Assembly: GCA_030062745.1 (NCBI GenBank)
Contig: CP099846.1
Span: forward strand, 7,871,432 to 7,935,431
Direction of reading: 5' to 3'
DNA: 64,000 bases
Source of the DNA: Capitulum mitella
Taxonomy: Eukaryota; Arthropoda; Thecostraca; Pollicipedomorpha; Pollicipedidae
Each line of letters opens with the position of its first letter. Position 1 is the first letter of the stretch. Of the stretch, positions 37,901 through 49,900 are shown one piece after another. Both the position numbers and the translations under genes were made by a program. The notes beneath the pieces were generated by a model, which was not told the DNA's origin, did no database searches, and saw nothing but the letters and a program-made list of their open reading frames with translations.

Positions 37901-40900
37901 CCGCCGTCGCCGCCGGCCGAGGCCGACTGGCCGCCGACCGACGTGCTCTCCTCGCTGGGACTGCGGCGGACGGCGCCGCCGCCGCCGGCGCCCGTGAAGC
38001 CGGAGCCGGCCGAGCCGCCGCCGGCGGCCGCCTCGTACCGGGCCCTGCGGGAGCGCCTGCTGGCCGAGCCGGCGGCCGAGCCGGCCGGACCGGCCGAGCC
38101 GGAGCCGTCCGGGCTCACCGGCGAGTGGGAGCGGCTCATGTGCTTCGTGTGCCACGCGTGCGGCGCCGTGTTCGGCAGCCTGTACGAGCTGGACGACCAC
38201 AAGGCCTACCGGCACCCGCACGTGCTGTGCGGCCACACCAGCCTCCCGGACGACCTGGAGCTGCTCTCGGAGGCCGTCTTCGGCCAGTACGTCAGCACCG
38301 GCTCGGCGGAGCGCGACAACCTCGAGTTCCCGGTCGGCTGCGGCACGTGCGCGCGCAACTGCAACTCGCTGCCGGAGCTGCACCGGCACATCCTCGAGTG
38401 CGCCGGCGACGCCGACTGGAACACGTGGGGCACGCCGCGCAAGCGCAAATGGCGCGGGTTTGGCGCGCGCCGCCGCCGCCGGTTCCAGAGCCGCCGCGGA
38501 ATGAAGCGCATCCTGACGACGCCCAGCCGGCCCAAGCGCGAGAAGCCGCCCCGGCCCAAGCAGAGCAGAGGTGAGAGCGCGCACCCCGCGCAGGGTGTGC
38601 GCTGGGGCCGCCGGCACGCCTGTGGGTGGTGCCGCGTGACTGAGGGTTCGGTGTACGGTTGCGTGGTGGGGTGCTGTGAGGAATGTGCTTGGTCGGGTGG
38701 CGCGAATCGGTGGTGGTGGATGCGCGTATGCCTGCGCTCAATCCCGAGTTTAGTTATGACTGCGGACGACCGGACTCTAGTTGTGACTGCACGGGATCCG
38801 GGCCTTAGCCTTGACTGCAGAGGACCGGCGTTGTTTTCTGTTCGTTGGACGTTGGGCGACTGAAAGGAGAAGAGACGCTTGTACCGTAAAGGTACAAGCG
38901 TGCTGCCGTTGGACACCGACCCAGAGAACGAGTGACCACACTGATGCGCTACAGAAAGTTGTCTGAGTTCTTACGGAATAATCTAGTTAAATTCTCCCGG
39001 GATACCTGACTGCCTATGGCCGGAGTGCTCACATGGGCAATGTTTATGACCGTAGTTGTTTTCGGGTGGAATTGGAAGTCTAAGAAAGACCAGGATCTTT
39101 GAAAGCCACACTATACGGGAAGATGTCGGGGACCCACTCGACACGGGACAGCAGATGTGACGCCCGCATGACGTCAGGACCGAGGCGTGTGTCCGTACAT
39201 GATGTCATAGCCCGACTGGACACGGAACAACAGACGTGACTTCCACGTGACGCCAGGACCGAGGCGTGTGTCCGTACATGATGTCATAGCCCGACTGGAC
39301 TCGGAACAACAGACGTGACTTCCACGTGACGTCAGGACCGAGGCGTGTGTCCGTACATGATGTCATAGCCCGACTGGACACGGAACAACAGACGTGACTT
39401 CCACGTGACGTCAGGACCGAGGCGTGCGTGCCCGTGTCGTCGGCGTGTGCGGATGGATGGCGGATCCCTTCCTGGGCCTCGGCCTCGCCCCCGTCCCGGT
39501 GTCACTAACGGCACCGTGCTGGACCTTTGCAGCGTTTGCGATGCGGCTCCGGAGCAGTGAGTAGCGTGTGTCCGCCGACCTCTGCCGCACCCGTGCGTCT
39601 GTTCGCTTCACCGACTGTCGGAGCTCTGTCCCGGCCCGGGAATGCGCGCGACGTGAACGATCGTTTTGTGTGGCGAGTTGTGCACCCGCCTATTCCGTTG
39701 TGGTCTTTGCGGGTCCGCTATGTTCGGGCCAGTGTGTTGGAATTAGTAGGGTCTCGCTGCGCTTATGTTGATACTGAGTGTGATAAAGTTGAAGAAATGT
39801 TGCGCGTTTTGGCTGACCTCGAGATGCTTGCATCCGGTGCATGAAGTTTGGTGTATCGTTATACTTCTGCATGAACGGCTTTTTTGTGTATTCAGTGCAT
39901 TGTTTTACGTACTTCTTGCTAAACACTAGCAGGTTACATTTTTTTAATCACGTTCCTTTGCGTATTAGTAGTGCAGTTTGAGGACTTCGAACGATATTTT
40001 GGTGCCGTATTGGTATGGATGCTGCTACGTTTTAGTACATCACCAAGTTGACTGTGTTGTCGGCTCGTCACGTAAAGTTTTGTATGTGCACAAATTAGAA
40101 GTAACCCTCTGTTAGAATCATCTTGCCGTTAGACGTAGTCCCCCTGGCCATTAACAGCCGCGCCCATTTCAGACACGTCGGCGGACTCGATCGAGAAGAT
40201 GCTGGCCAACCTGCCGGCCAAGCGGGTGTCCAAGCAGCTTTTCCCCATGCTGAACCTCGTGCAGCTGCAGAAGCGGCAGCAGAAGCAGCCGGCGGCGGCT
40301 GGCGGCGGCGAGCCGGAGCCGGTGGCGGGCCCCAGCGGACTGTCGGCCGGCGTGCGCAGCTCGCGCCGACTGGCGCAGGCGGCCGGCGAGCCGCGGCCGC
40401 CGGCCGAGGAGCCGTCCGCTGGCGGCCGGCCCCGCCGCAGCCGCCGCCCAAGCCCGGGCCCGGCTTCGGCCAGTCCCGATCCGGCCGAGACGGCCGCCGC
40501 CGACGCCGCGCCGGCCGCTGAACCGGTCGGCGAGGCGGCGGACGAGGCGCAGAGCGAATCGCCGGCCGAGACGCAGAGCGAGTCGGCGGCCGAGACGCAG
40601 AGCGAGTCGGCGGCCGAGGCACAGAACGAGTCGGCGGCCGAGTCGCCTGGGGACTCGCCGGCGGAGAAGGCCGGTGACGTGTCGGCCGAGCTTGTGAAGG
40701 GGCCGCCGGCCGACCAGGAAGCCCCCCAGGAGAATCTGGCCGGGGAGGACGCGGAGGCTGCAGGCGCGGACCCGCCGCCGTCGGAGGACGGGAAGGATGT
40801 CTCCGCTGAACGGCCGTCTGACCCGCCCGCAGAGGACCCGCCCTCTGATGCACCCCCGAATGAAGACGTGAAGACAGAACAAGTAGAAGTCCAGGTGTTT

Positions 40901-43900
40901 TCAGATCAGGACGTCGTTGAGGACGCAAAGTGTGAAGATCTCACTGCAAATAAAGTTAGTCTTGAAGCGAAGCTGAACTCGCAAGAGACAGTTGATCCGG
41001 TGACCCCGCCGGCTAGCAACTCACCAAAGCCAAAGAAGACTCCAAGCAAGGTAAAAACAAATGGCTCCAAAGCCAGCAGCCCGACTAAAAAGCGCGCCGA
41101 CAAGTCTGGCGCCAAGACGGCGGCGCGGAGCGCCAGCCTGCCTCGCGCCGGAGCCCAGGAGCGGCGCCGCGCCGCCGGCCGAGCCCAGTCGGTCGGCGGC
41201 GCGCGCATTACTCGCTCGGCGGCCACCCCGGAGCCGGCGGGCGGCCGCGGCGCGCGCGCCAAGCGGCCGCCGCCCAGCCCCTCCCCGTCGGCGCGGTCGC
41301 GGCGGGCCAGTCCGGCGCCGTCCGTGTCGTCGGCGGCGCGGCGCGGCAGCCCCACGCCGTCGCTGTCGTCGACCCGGTCCCGCCGCGGCAGCCCGCCGCC
41401 GACCCCGGCGCCGCCGCGGCCCAAGAAGTCGCGTCGGGCGCCGACGCCGACGTCGCGCCCCGCCGCCAAGCGCGGAGCCGGCGAGGCGGCGCCCGGCCCG
41501 CCGGCCAAGGTGCGGGCCAAGCAGGCTCCGTCGCAAGGTTCTGCCCCGGCGGCGGCGCGAAGCAAGTCCTCAGGAAAGGCAACAAATGCCCAGCCCAAAG
41601 AGAAGACTGTGGAAGCGCCCAAACAGGCGAAAAAGAAAGCTTCTAAGAAATCCGCCCAATCGGGGAAGGCGAAGAAATCGAAGAAAGGAAAGGCGAGAGA
41701 AAATGCAAAAATTGCCGAAGCACAAGACGCTGAAGCCAAAGAGGAAGCCGCCACTGTTGAAACGAAGGCAGCAACTCCAAAACGGAGCCGCCCGTCGGGA
41801 AAGAAAACACCGTCCAAGAAGAAGGCTGCCAAGACGGACCAGGCAACCCCACCGGCAGCTGTCAGCCCGCCGCCGGAGGCCGACACTGCCAAAGACGCGG
41901 CCAGTGCGCCTGCGAGTGCGCCTGCAGTCAAACAGGAGGAGACTTTACCGGAAACGTTCGTGAAGTCTGCCGAGCCGACAGACTCGCTCGAGGGCGGCGA
42001 CGCGAAGCGGCCGGCCTCGGCCGAGCCGGCCGAGCCGGCCGAGCGGCCGCCGTCGGCCGAGGAGCGCGGCCGGAAGCGTGTCACGTCCGCCGAGCCGGCG
42101 GACGAGCGCGGCCGGAAGCGGAGCCGCCGGCTGAGCGCCGAGTCGCGGCCGGGCAGCGAGCTGAGCGTGCCGTCCGTCGGCCGCGCCGCCGCTGACGCCG
42201 ACGACATGTTCACCGTGTCGCTCACCACCGGCCGCACGCGCACCGTCTACACCTGCAAAAAGTGCTGCCAGAAGTTGTACCGGCTGTCGACGCTGGAGCG
42301 GCACATCCAGAAGTGCTGCGACCTGACCGACTTCAGCTTACGCTCGTTGATGGACGCCTCCAGCCAGGCTGAGAGCGAGCTTGAATGTCCGTTCTGCTCC
42401 AAGCCGCAAGCGACGCCCGACGAGCTGCACCGCCACGTGGACGCCTGCCGCGAGGCCGAGCGCGCCAAGACGCCGAGCGGCGAGCCGGAGGAGCCGCCAG
42501 CGCCGGCCGGCGTTACCGAGAGCGCGGCCGAGCTGGCGGCGCCGCTCAGCGTGGACGTGCCGAAGCCGCAGCAGGAGGAGGTGCCGGCGGCGGCGTCGGC
42601 GGCGCAGCCCTCGCCCAGCGCCCAGGAGGTGACCTCGTCCACAGACGGCGACCTGCCGTCGGAGGGCGCCGCCGCCGCGCCGGCCGACGAGCCAGTCTCC
42701 TCCACGGACCCGGTGACGTCGTCGCGGGCGGCCGACACGCGCGCCGAGCCGGCCGAGCTTCCGAGCCGGCCGCGCGCGCCGGCCGGCCCAACCAACCGGC
42801 CACTGGCCGCCGGCGCCGCGCCCGCCTGCTTCCAGTGCGGCCGCTGTCAGCGCTTCTTCCTGAGCTCGACACGGCTGTCGGCGCACCGCAGCCGCGGCGG
42901 CTGCGAGCCGGTCCAGCGGCCGCGCGAGGAGCGCATCAGCAAGAAGGAGGGCCTCTTCAGCTTGCTGCACAACCTGAAGCGCGAGTTCTTGGTGGCCTCG
43001 CTGCAGGAGATGAAGAACTGCGTGGAGGCGACGGACGCCAGCCTGGAGCAGATCCGGGTGATCTGGCGCATCGTCGACAAATTCATCGGCTGCCTCTGCG
43101 ACCGCGACACCGAGTGGGAAAACGAGGTGAGCCGCCCGCTGACCACCTTCGAGTCTTTGTCAGCTGAAAGCACTTTCTAGCACTGAAGTACATCACTTGG
43201 AAACAACCAAACTTTTTCGTTCCACGGAGCGCCGCGAATGGCAGACACGATGCGTCAAACTGCACAATTTTGCCTCTTAACTCATGAGAATCTTCTGCAG
43301 AAAGAGCTAGCTTGCATGCGTTATGCAACTGTAACTCTCGTAAGACGTGACGGTGGAAGCACGTGCCTGGCGCTCGTGTGGCACTTCAATGCTGTTCCCT
43401 GCGGACGCGCACGCATGACTTAAAAGCTGAGGCGAAACGTGGCAGACCAACCGTTGCGTGTGCCATCCCCATCTGGCATGTGGTGACCTCCCGACGCCTC
43501 GTGACACCCTCCTGTCCCCCTGTCGCTCGTGGCGCGTGCTGGCGCAGACCAGCCAGTCGTGCACAGACGTGGGCTGGTTGCGTTGGAAGCTCACCCAGGT
43601 CCCCGTGGCCGGGCACCGTCCCTTACCCACCGCCCTCTGGTTGGCAGATTGACAAGAAGCGCTACCTGCGCGTGTGCCTGCTGCAGCGCGTGCAGGCCAT
43701 GTCGGCCGGCCGCGACAAGGACAACGTCGAGGACAACATGGACGCCGTGCTGCTCGGTCTCGATGAGCTGATGCGTAACGACGACGTGCTGCGCTTCCTG
43801 CGCGAGGCACAGGGCCGCGGCCGCCGCGACACGCACATCGTGCAGAGCATGGAGCGCGAGGGCCTGTTCGGCTTCAGCGCGCGCGTCGACAAGCGGCTGT

Positions 43901-46900
43901 GGGCGGGCGCGGAGGAGGGCGCGCGGCCGCCGGCGCCGCCGCCGCCTCCGCCGCCGGCCGGCGACGAGCTGGCGGCGCCGCGCAGCCCGCGCCGGCCGCA
44001 CTGCCCGCCGCAGCGCAACCGGAGCCCGCGCCCGGCCAGCGTCATCGAGAACATGCGCAACAACTTCAACCAGGGCCAGGAGGGCGGCGGCGGCGACGGC
44101 GCGCCGACCGACGGCCCGCCGTCCGAGCCGGCGGCCGAGTACTACGAATACGCGCCGCCGCCGCCGCCTCCGCCGCCGCTGCCGCTGCCGCTGCCGGCGC
44201 CGCCGCTGGCGCCGCCGCAGGAGGACGCCTACCTGTACCCGGCGGCGGCGGAGGTGGCGCCTCAGGCGCTGGCCCGGCAGCCGCCTCCGGCGCCGGCACC
44301 GCTGACCGAGCAGGCGAGCTCATCAGGTCAGTGGAGCTCAGGCCGACACGTGCTGGTTGCACGAGCTGTTGCTGTGTACTTAGGTGCCAGTTGCTTGACG
44401 GTTTTTAGTTTTTCTCATGCAGTTTCAAAATTAAGGTACGTTAAACTAAATAAAGGAACTTTGTTTTCGAAGTTACTTGGTTGTGAGCAAAGGACTTATA
44501 GCTGAATCGTGCTTCGTTCATTTCCCAGTAATCCGAAATCATCTCGACGTTTTAACGTTTTTACGCTCGAAATTCCTAGGACTGAAGCGTAATTAATTGG
44601 TCGAATTATCATGAGCTTCCAGTTACCTTCATTCCTGCATAGCACAGGGATGAACGTCACCATGGGCTGTGACGGTCAAAGGCACCCTCTTGAATCACGA
44701 ATGTTTCGTTTTGCACCAGGTCTGGGCTACATCATGAGCACCGTCAATCTGGTGCTGGACGATGACAACAGCAACCTGAGCGTGTCGTCGTCAGCGCCAT
44801 CGTTAGCAGCAAGTGACAACAGGGAGAACTACCCTGTAACCGGTACAGACTTCGCCATGGACTCTGGTCTTCAACAAGCTATGGGTGAGAGGGATGCTGT
44901 GCTGTTTTCCAGCTCGTTCTTCTTTCCTTTGCAAGCTGCTTGAACATGTCTGTCTTCATACAAGCCGTTCATGTAAGTGCGTCGTGTAGCATGTCATGGT
45001 TTGTGGAAGCTGTCATGCCTGTTTTATGTCTGTCAACGCAACGTTTTCTTTCGTGGTACGGTGCATGCTCATTCGTCGATATTTGTGCTTGTTTCTTGAC
45101 CTTTCCATGAGCCCTATAAAATATAATTTTGATGTTTATTGTTTGGTTTGCAAGATGTTACATTGTGGCATGGCTTGATATGTCATGGCGTCCAGACAAA
45201 TAGATCTAGATTTCCACTCTTACGGTGGAAACCCTCGCCCTAGGCTTGCGAAAGATGTAGACGTTAAATGCCTTGAGCGGACCCCAGTTGCGGTGTTGCC
45301 GGTGTATATGCATGTCTGATGGTTCGGGGGAGGGGGCAGGGTGCGCCCTGGCCCGCGGGGCGGCCCGACACCACGGGTCAGTCCAGGCCCTGTACTGACC
45401 GGCGGCGTTCGTCTCACCAGCGGCCTCCCCACGTCAGGTATCACCGACGAGGAGATGACCATGCTCGAGCAGCTGGGGTCCTGCAAACAGCAGGACCTCG
45501 TCTACGACAACTCGTCGGTGGACGCCCAGCTGGCTCCGCCGCCGCCGCCGCCGGCCGCGCCGCCGCCGGCCGTGGCCGCGCCGCCGCCGGCCCCGCCGCC
45601 GCCGCCGCCGCCGCCGCCGGCCGCGGCGCCGTCGCCGGCGGCGGCCGCCGACCGGCGCCGCGAGGAGGACTTCAACGGCGAGTTCGAGTGTCCGATCTGC
45701 GACCGCCGGTTCCGCGGCCGGCCGTCGGTGCGCCAGCACCTGATGTGGCAGCACCGCGCCTCCCAGGACAAGGTGGACCGCAAGACGGAGAACCTGGTGC
45801 CGATCCGGGTGAGTTGGCGCCGGCCGCCGGCCTCAGGGCCTCCGCTGGCTGACGGACCGGACCCCGCTCCCTGCCCGGCCACTGTCGGCGTGGTCACTGA
45901 AGCGTATTGACGAGGTACTTGTTCGGGAGCCAGCAGTCTGTTGGCTAGCAGGCGTGGTCCAAGGTCAAAACGTCCCCGGTTCGAGTGGGACTGACGGGAA
46001 ATAGGCGTTCCGTATAACCAGTGACGGGAGGAGACGCTAGTTGCGCCCATCGGTCGCAGGCGGTCGATGGCCAATTTGCCGGGAATGCCAGTAACGTCTT
46101 CTTCACGGTACACTACCCGTGGCGTCACATGAATCTGATGCCGTCTGCTGTGACCGGGCTGGGCAGCGGCAGCGGCAGCGGCGCTGACCAGAGCGGTTTT
46201 TTCCTCTTCTCGGTGTCGGGGTATAATTTCCGTTTTAGAGTACGAAATTTTGCAGAGCTACCGGTTCGTGTTGGCGTCCTTGGTGTAAGTCAGTTACGGC
46301 ATCAAATCTGCTTCTTACTGAATAGTGACAGAATCATTTGCGTGCATAATTGGGAATCTGTTACATGATTAAAATGTAGCTTGTTTATGGAGGAACAAGA
46401 TCAAACTTTTGGGGTTCAGAATGTTTTTGGAGCGCATATTTTTGTGTTTTTGAACATAAAAAGCAACGCATTTTCCAACCCTGGCGCTGACCGTCGGACC
46501 GGCAGATAGTGCCCCTTAGCAGCGGCTCAGACTGTAACTCCGTCTCTGCAGATAATTCCCCTCAGCAGCGGCCCTGACTGACTCCGTCCCCAGCAGATCG
46601 TGTCCCCTTAACGGCATTGACTCTGGCTCCTGTCCCGGCAAATCGTACCCCCTGCAGCGGCGCTGACTCTTGACTCCGTACCCGGCAGATCGTGCCTCCT
46701 CAGCAGCGCCACCAGGCGTGCTTCGTCTGCGGCGAGCTGATCCGTGAACCTCTCTTCCTGAACCTGCACATCGCGCGCGCGCACCTGCGCAAGCCGACCG
46801 TGGGCGCCGACCGGACCGGCCTCAAGTCGCAGATGAGCACCGCGCTGGGCGGCCTCTTCGACCGCGCCATCACCAACATGCTGGGCCGCAGCTCCAAGCT

Positions 46901-49900
46901 GCTGCCGCAGGCCGGCAAGGCCAAGGCGTGAGTGTGGGCGGCGCCGGGCTGTGCTGGGGCCTGGCGGTCTCCTGTTAGAGTGTCATTCAGCGAGAGTGCT
47001 GACGTCCGCCGTGGGAACTGGCGTGAGAGGCTGCGGTCGGGAAAATGGTTCTGGCTGTCAAAACTATAGAATCAATGACCCATTTGCAATTGCAAAACTG
47101 TAGTTTTGCGATAAATAAGGATGTTGTGGGACGGCAGCGGAGAACGCCGCTATGAAAATGGCAGATTTGCTCAATCAAAGCGAGAACGCATCGAACGCTA
47201 ATGGTTTAAACGGCACGGCTGTGGTCATTGCGTGGTGACGTGGTAGTTCTAACTACGGGGAGCACCTGTCGGCGTCGCCACGTCCGTGTGTGGCCGTGCT
47301 GACCGTCCCGTCATTGTGTGACCATACTGACGGGCTGGGCCGCCGCCGGCAGGACGGAGACCAGGGGCTCGCCGCCCGTGCCGGGCGCCGTGGCCGGGCC
47401 GTCGGCGGTCGAGCCGCCGCCGGCGCCGGCCGCCGCCCGACTGGACAGCTCCAACTACCACAGCTGGCCGTACGCCTGCCGGTTCTGCGACGAAAGGTGC
47501 GCCCGGCCGGCCGGCAGCCGGTGTCGGCTCAGACGGTGGCCTCCGCGTTCGACCGCGACATGAATTGCAGGGTCGAAATACTGGGATTGGGTCGTAGTGG
47601 TGGCGGGGGGGGGAGATGCAATCAAGATCAGGAGTCCTGTTTGATTCCGAGTGAGTTTTTGAGTAATTGTCCGTTTTTACTTGACGTTTGTTGCCAAAAT
47701 CGGACAATTACAACCCGTTTTTTTCTCCGGCGATTTTCAGGTTCAAACAGGCGAGCGGTCTGGGTCGACACATTGCCTCCGCCCATAAACACGTCAAGTT
47801 CAAACTGTCCGAACTGGGGGACGTGAAGAAGTGTCCCCTGTGTGACGTCATTTTCGAGAACATGGCGTCGGTGGCGCTGCACGCTCAGCTGGCGCACAAG
47901 GACGCCGGCATCAGTCGACGCGGCATCATCGGTCAGTTGGCCACCGCGCTCGTTCGCTGGCTCGTCTGATCTCCGTACTGGCTCATATATTTGGCGTTTT
48001 TGATCGATAGCGGTTGAGGCTTTCGAATGGATTCTTCTGACGTGAAATGATGCCGTCTTTTCAACGGGCCAGGCCTCCCGTTTTGTCTTTTGGTGTGCAC
48101 GTTTTGTTTTGTTTGTGTTGTCTGGTGTGCACGCTATCGGTATTCGCCGTGCGCGGAGCACCGTTTTAAAATGCCCGGAGCGTCTCTCTGGGGCCCGAGG
48201 GCTCTGCTCCACCGGCATTGGCTGTCACTGTCCGGCTGTCGTCCCAGCTCTGCTCCTCTGTTGACGATCTGCTGGCTGCCCCGCCCCGTCTCCGCTTCTG
48301 TGCCTGTCTGAGTGTCCTCTGTCTGCCCCGCCCCATGTCTGCCTGTCTGACTGTCGGCCGTCTGCCCCGCCCCATGTCTGCCTGTCTGACTGTCGGCCGT
48401 CTGCCCGCCCCCCGTCTGCCTGTCTGACTGTCGGCCGTCTGCCCGCCCCCTGTCTGCCCGCCTGACTGTCGGCCGTCTACCCTGCCCCTTGGCTGCCTGT
48501 CTGACTGTCGACCGTCTGCCCCACCCCATGGCTGCCTGTCTGACTGTCGGCCGTCTGCCCGCCCCCTGTCTGCCCGCCTGACTGTCGGCCGTCTGCCCCA
48601 CCCCCGTCTGCCTGTCTGACTGTCGGCCGTCTGCCCGCCCCCTGTCTGCCTGTCTGACTGTCGGCCGTCTGCCTGCCCCCTGTCTGCCTGCCTGACTGTC
48701 GGCCGTCTACCCTGCCCCTTGGCTGCCTGTCGGACTGTCGGCCGTCTACCCCACCCCTTGGCTGCTTGTCTGACTGTCGGCCGTCTGCCCGCCCCCTGTC
48801 TGCCCGCCTAACTGTCGGCCGTCTGCCCCACCCCCGTCTGCCTGTCTGACTGTCGGCCGTCTGCCCGCCCCCTGTCTGCCTGTCTGACTGTCGGCCGTCT
48901 GCCCGCCCCCGTCTGCCCGCCTGACTGTCGGCCGTCTGTGCCGCCTCATGTCTGTCCGTCTGACTGTCCTCCGTCTGCGCCTCCCCTTGTCCGCCCGTCT
49001 GACTGCCCTCCGTCTGCGCCTCCCCTTGTCCGCCCGTCTGACTGTCCTCCGTCTGCCGCAGCGCTGGCCCTGCGGCGCGGCCAGGAGTCCACCAGCAGCC
49101 AGGTGGTGTGTCCCGTCTGCGGCGACAGCCACGCCGTCTCGGGGCCCAGCAGCCTGACACGCCACGTGGCGCTCTCCCACAAACACTGGCGCCTCACGCT
49201 GGACGTGGTCGACAACGAGGTCAAGTTCGTCTGCCACTCGCTGACGGACGCGGCCGCCACCATCGTCAAGCCGGTCGTCATCAAAAGTGAGTGGAGTGGG
49301 GAGCAGGGTTGGAAACTTGTTTTTTTGCGCTTGATGTCGGGATATAAGTTAAGTTCTGGATTACAGGATTTTGCAAAGAACAATACTGGGTTAAATCGGC
49401 GTTCTTGATGTAAGTCAGTTATGGCATTATACCTGCTTCTTATGGAATGTAGACAGGGTAGTTTGCTTGCAGAATTAGAAATTCAACATGGCTTTAATGT
49501 ATCTTTTTGATGGAGGCACAAGATCAAATGCTTGGAGCATAAAATGTTTTTGGAGCACGTATTTTCTGATGTTCTTCAACGTAAAAAACAACACATTTTC
49601 CAACCTTGGGGGCGGAGCCGGGCCGTGGCGAAATGTGGACGGAGCGACGCTTGCTGTAATTTGCTTAACATCCTCTTAATGGGAAAATGACGGCGTTTGG
49701 CCATGTCGTTATCATCAGAACTGGGTGCACGGGATTGAGTTTGCGACGGACGAAGGTGCATTACCAGTTTTTTTTTACGATGCTGCTGTCTCTAGTCGAT
49801 GTCCAGTCAAACGGGGGATGACGTTCCACGGGTGTCCATTACGACGCGGAGCGCCCTGTTGGTGTTGCTGACGGTGCCGGTGGCGCGGTCGGTTCCAGCA

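Noticed and set aside
36668..38617. 649-codon open frame on the minus strand
   Set aside because: Antisense of exon 2; stop codons are rare on both strands because of extreme GC. Leu/Val/Arg-rich text without domain, while the plus strand encodes seven zinc fingers.
38571..38863. Extension of zinc-finger exon 2 to the stop at 38863
   Set aside because: A good donor (GAG|GTGAGA) at 38570 joins in phase to the exon at 40173, giving RDTSADSIEKMLANLPAKR; the read-through text is not protein-like.
45960..46010. GGTTCGAGTGGG near 45980 as a possible tRNA T-arm
   Set aside because: No matching acceptor, D or anticodon stems around it.
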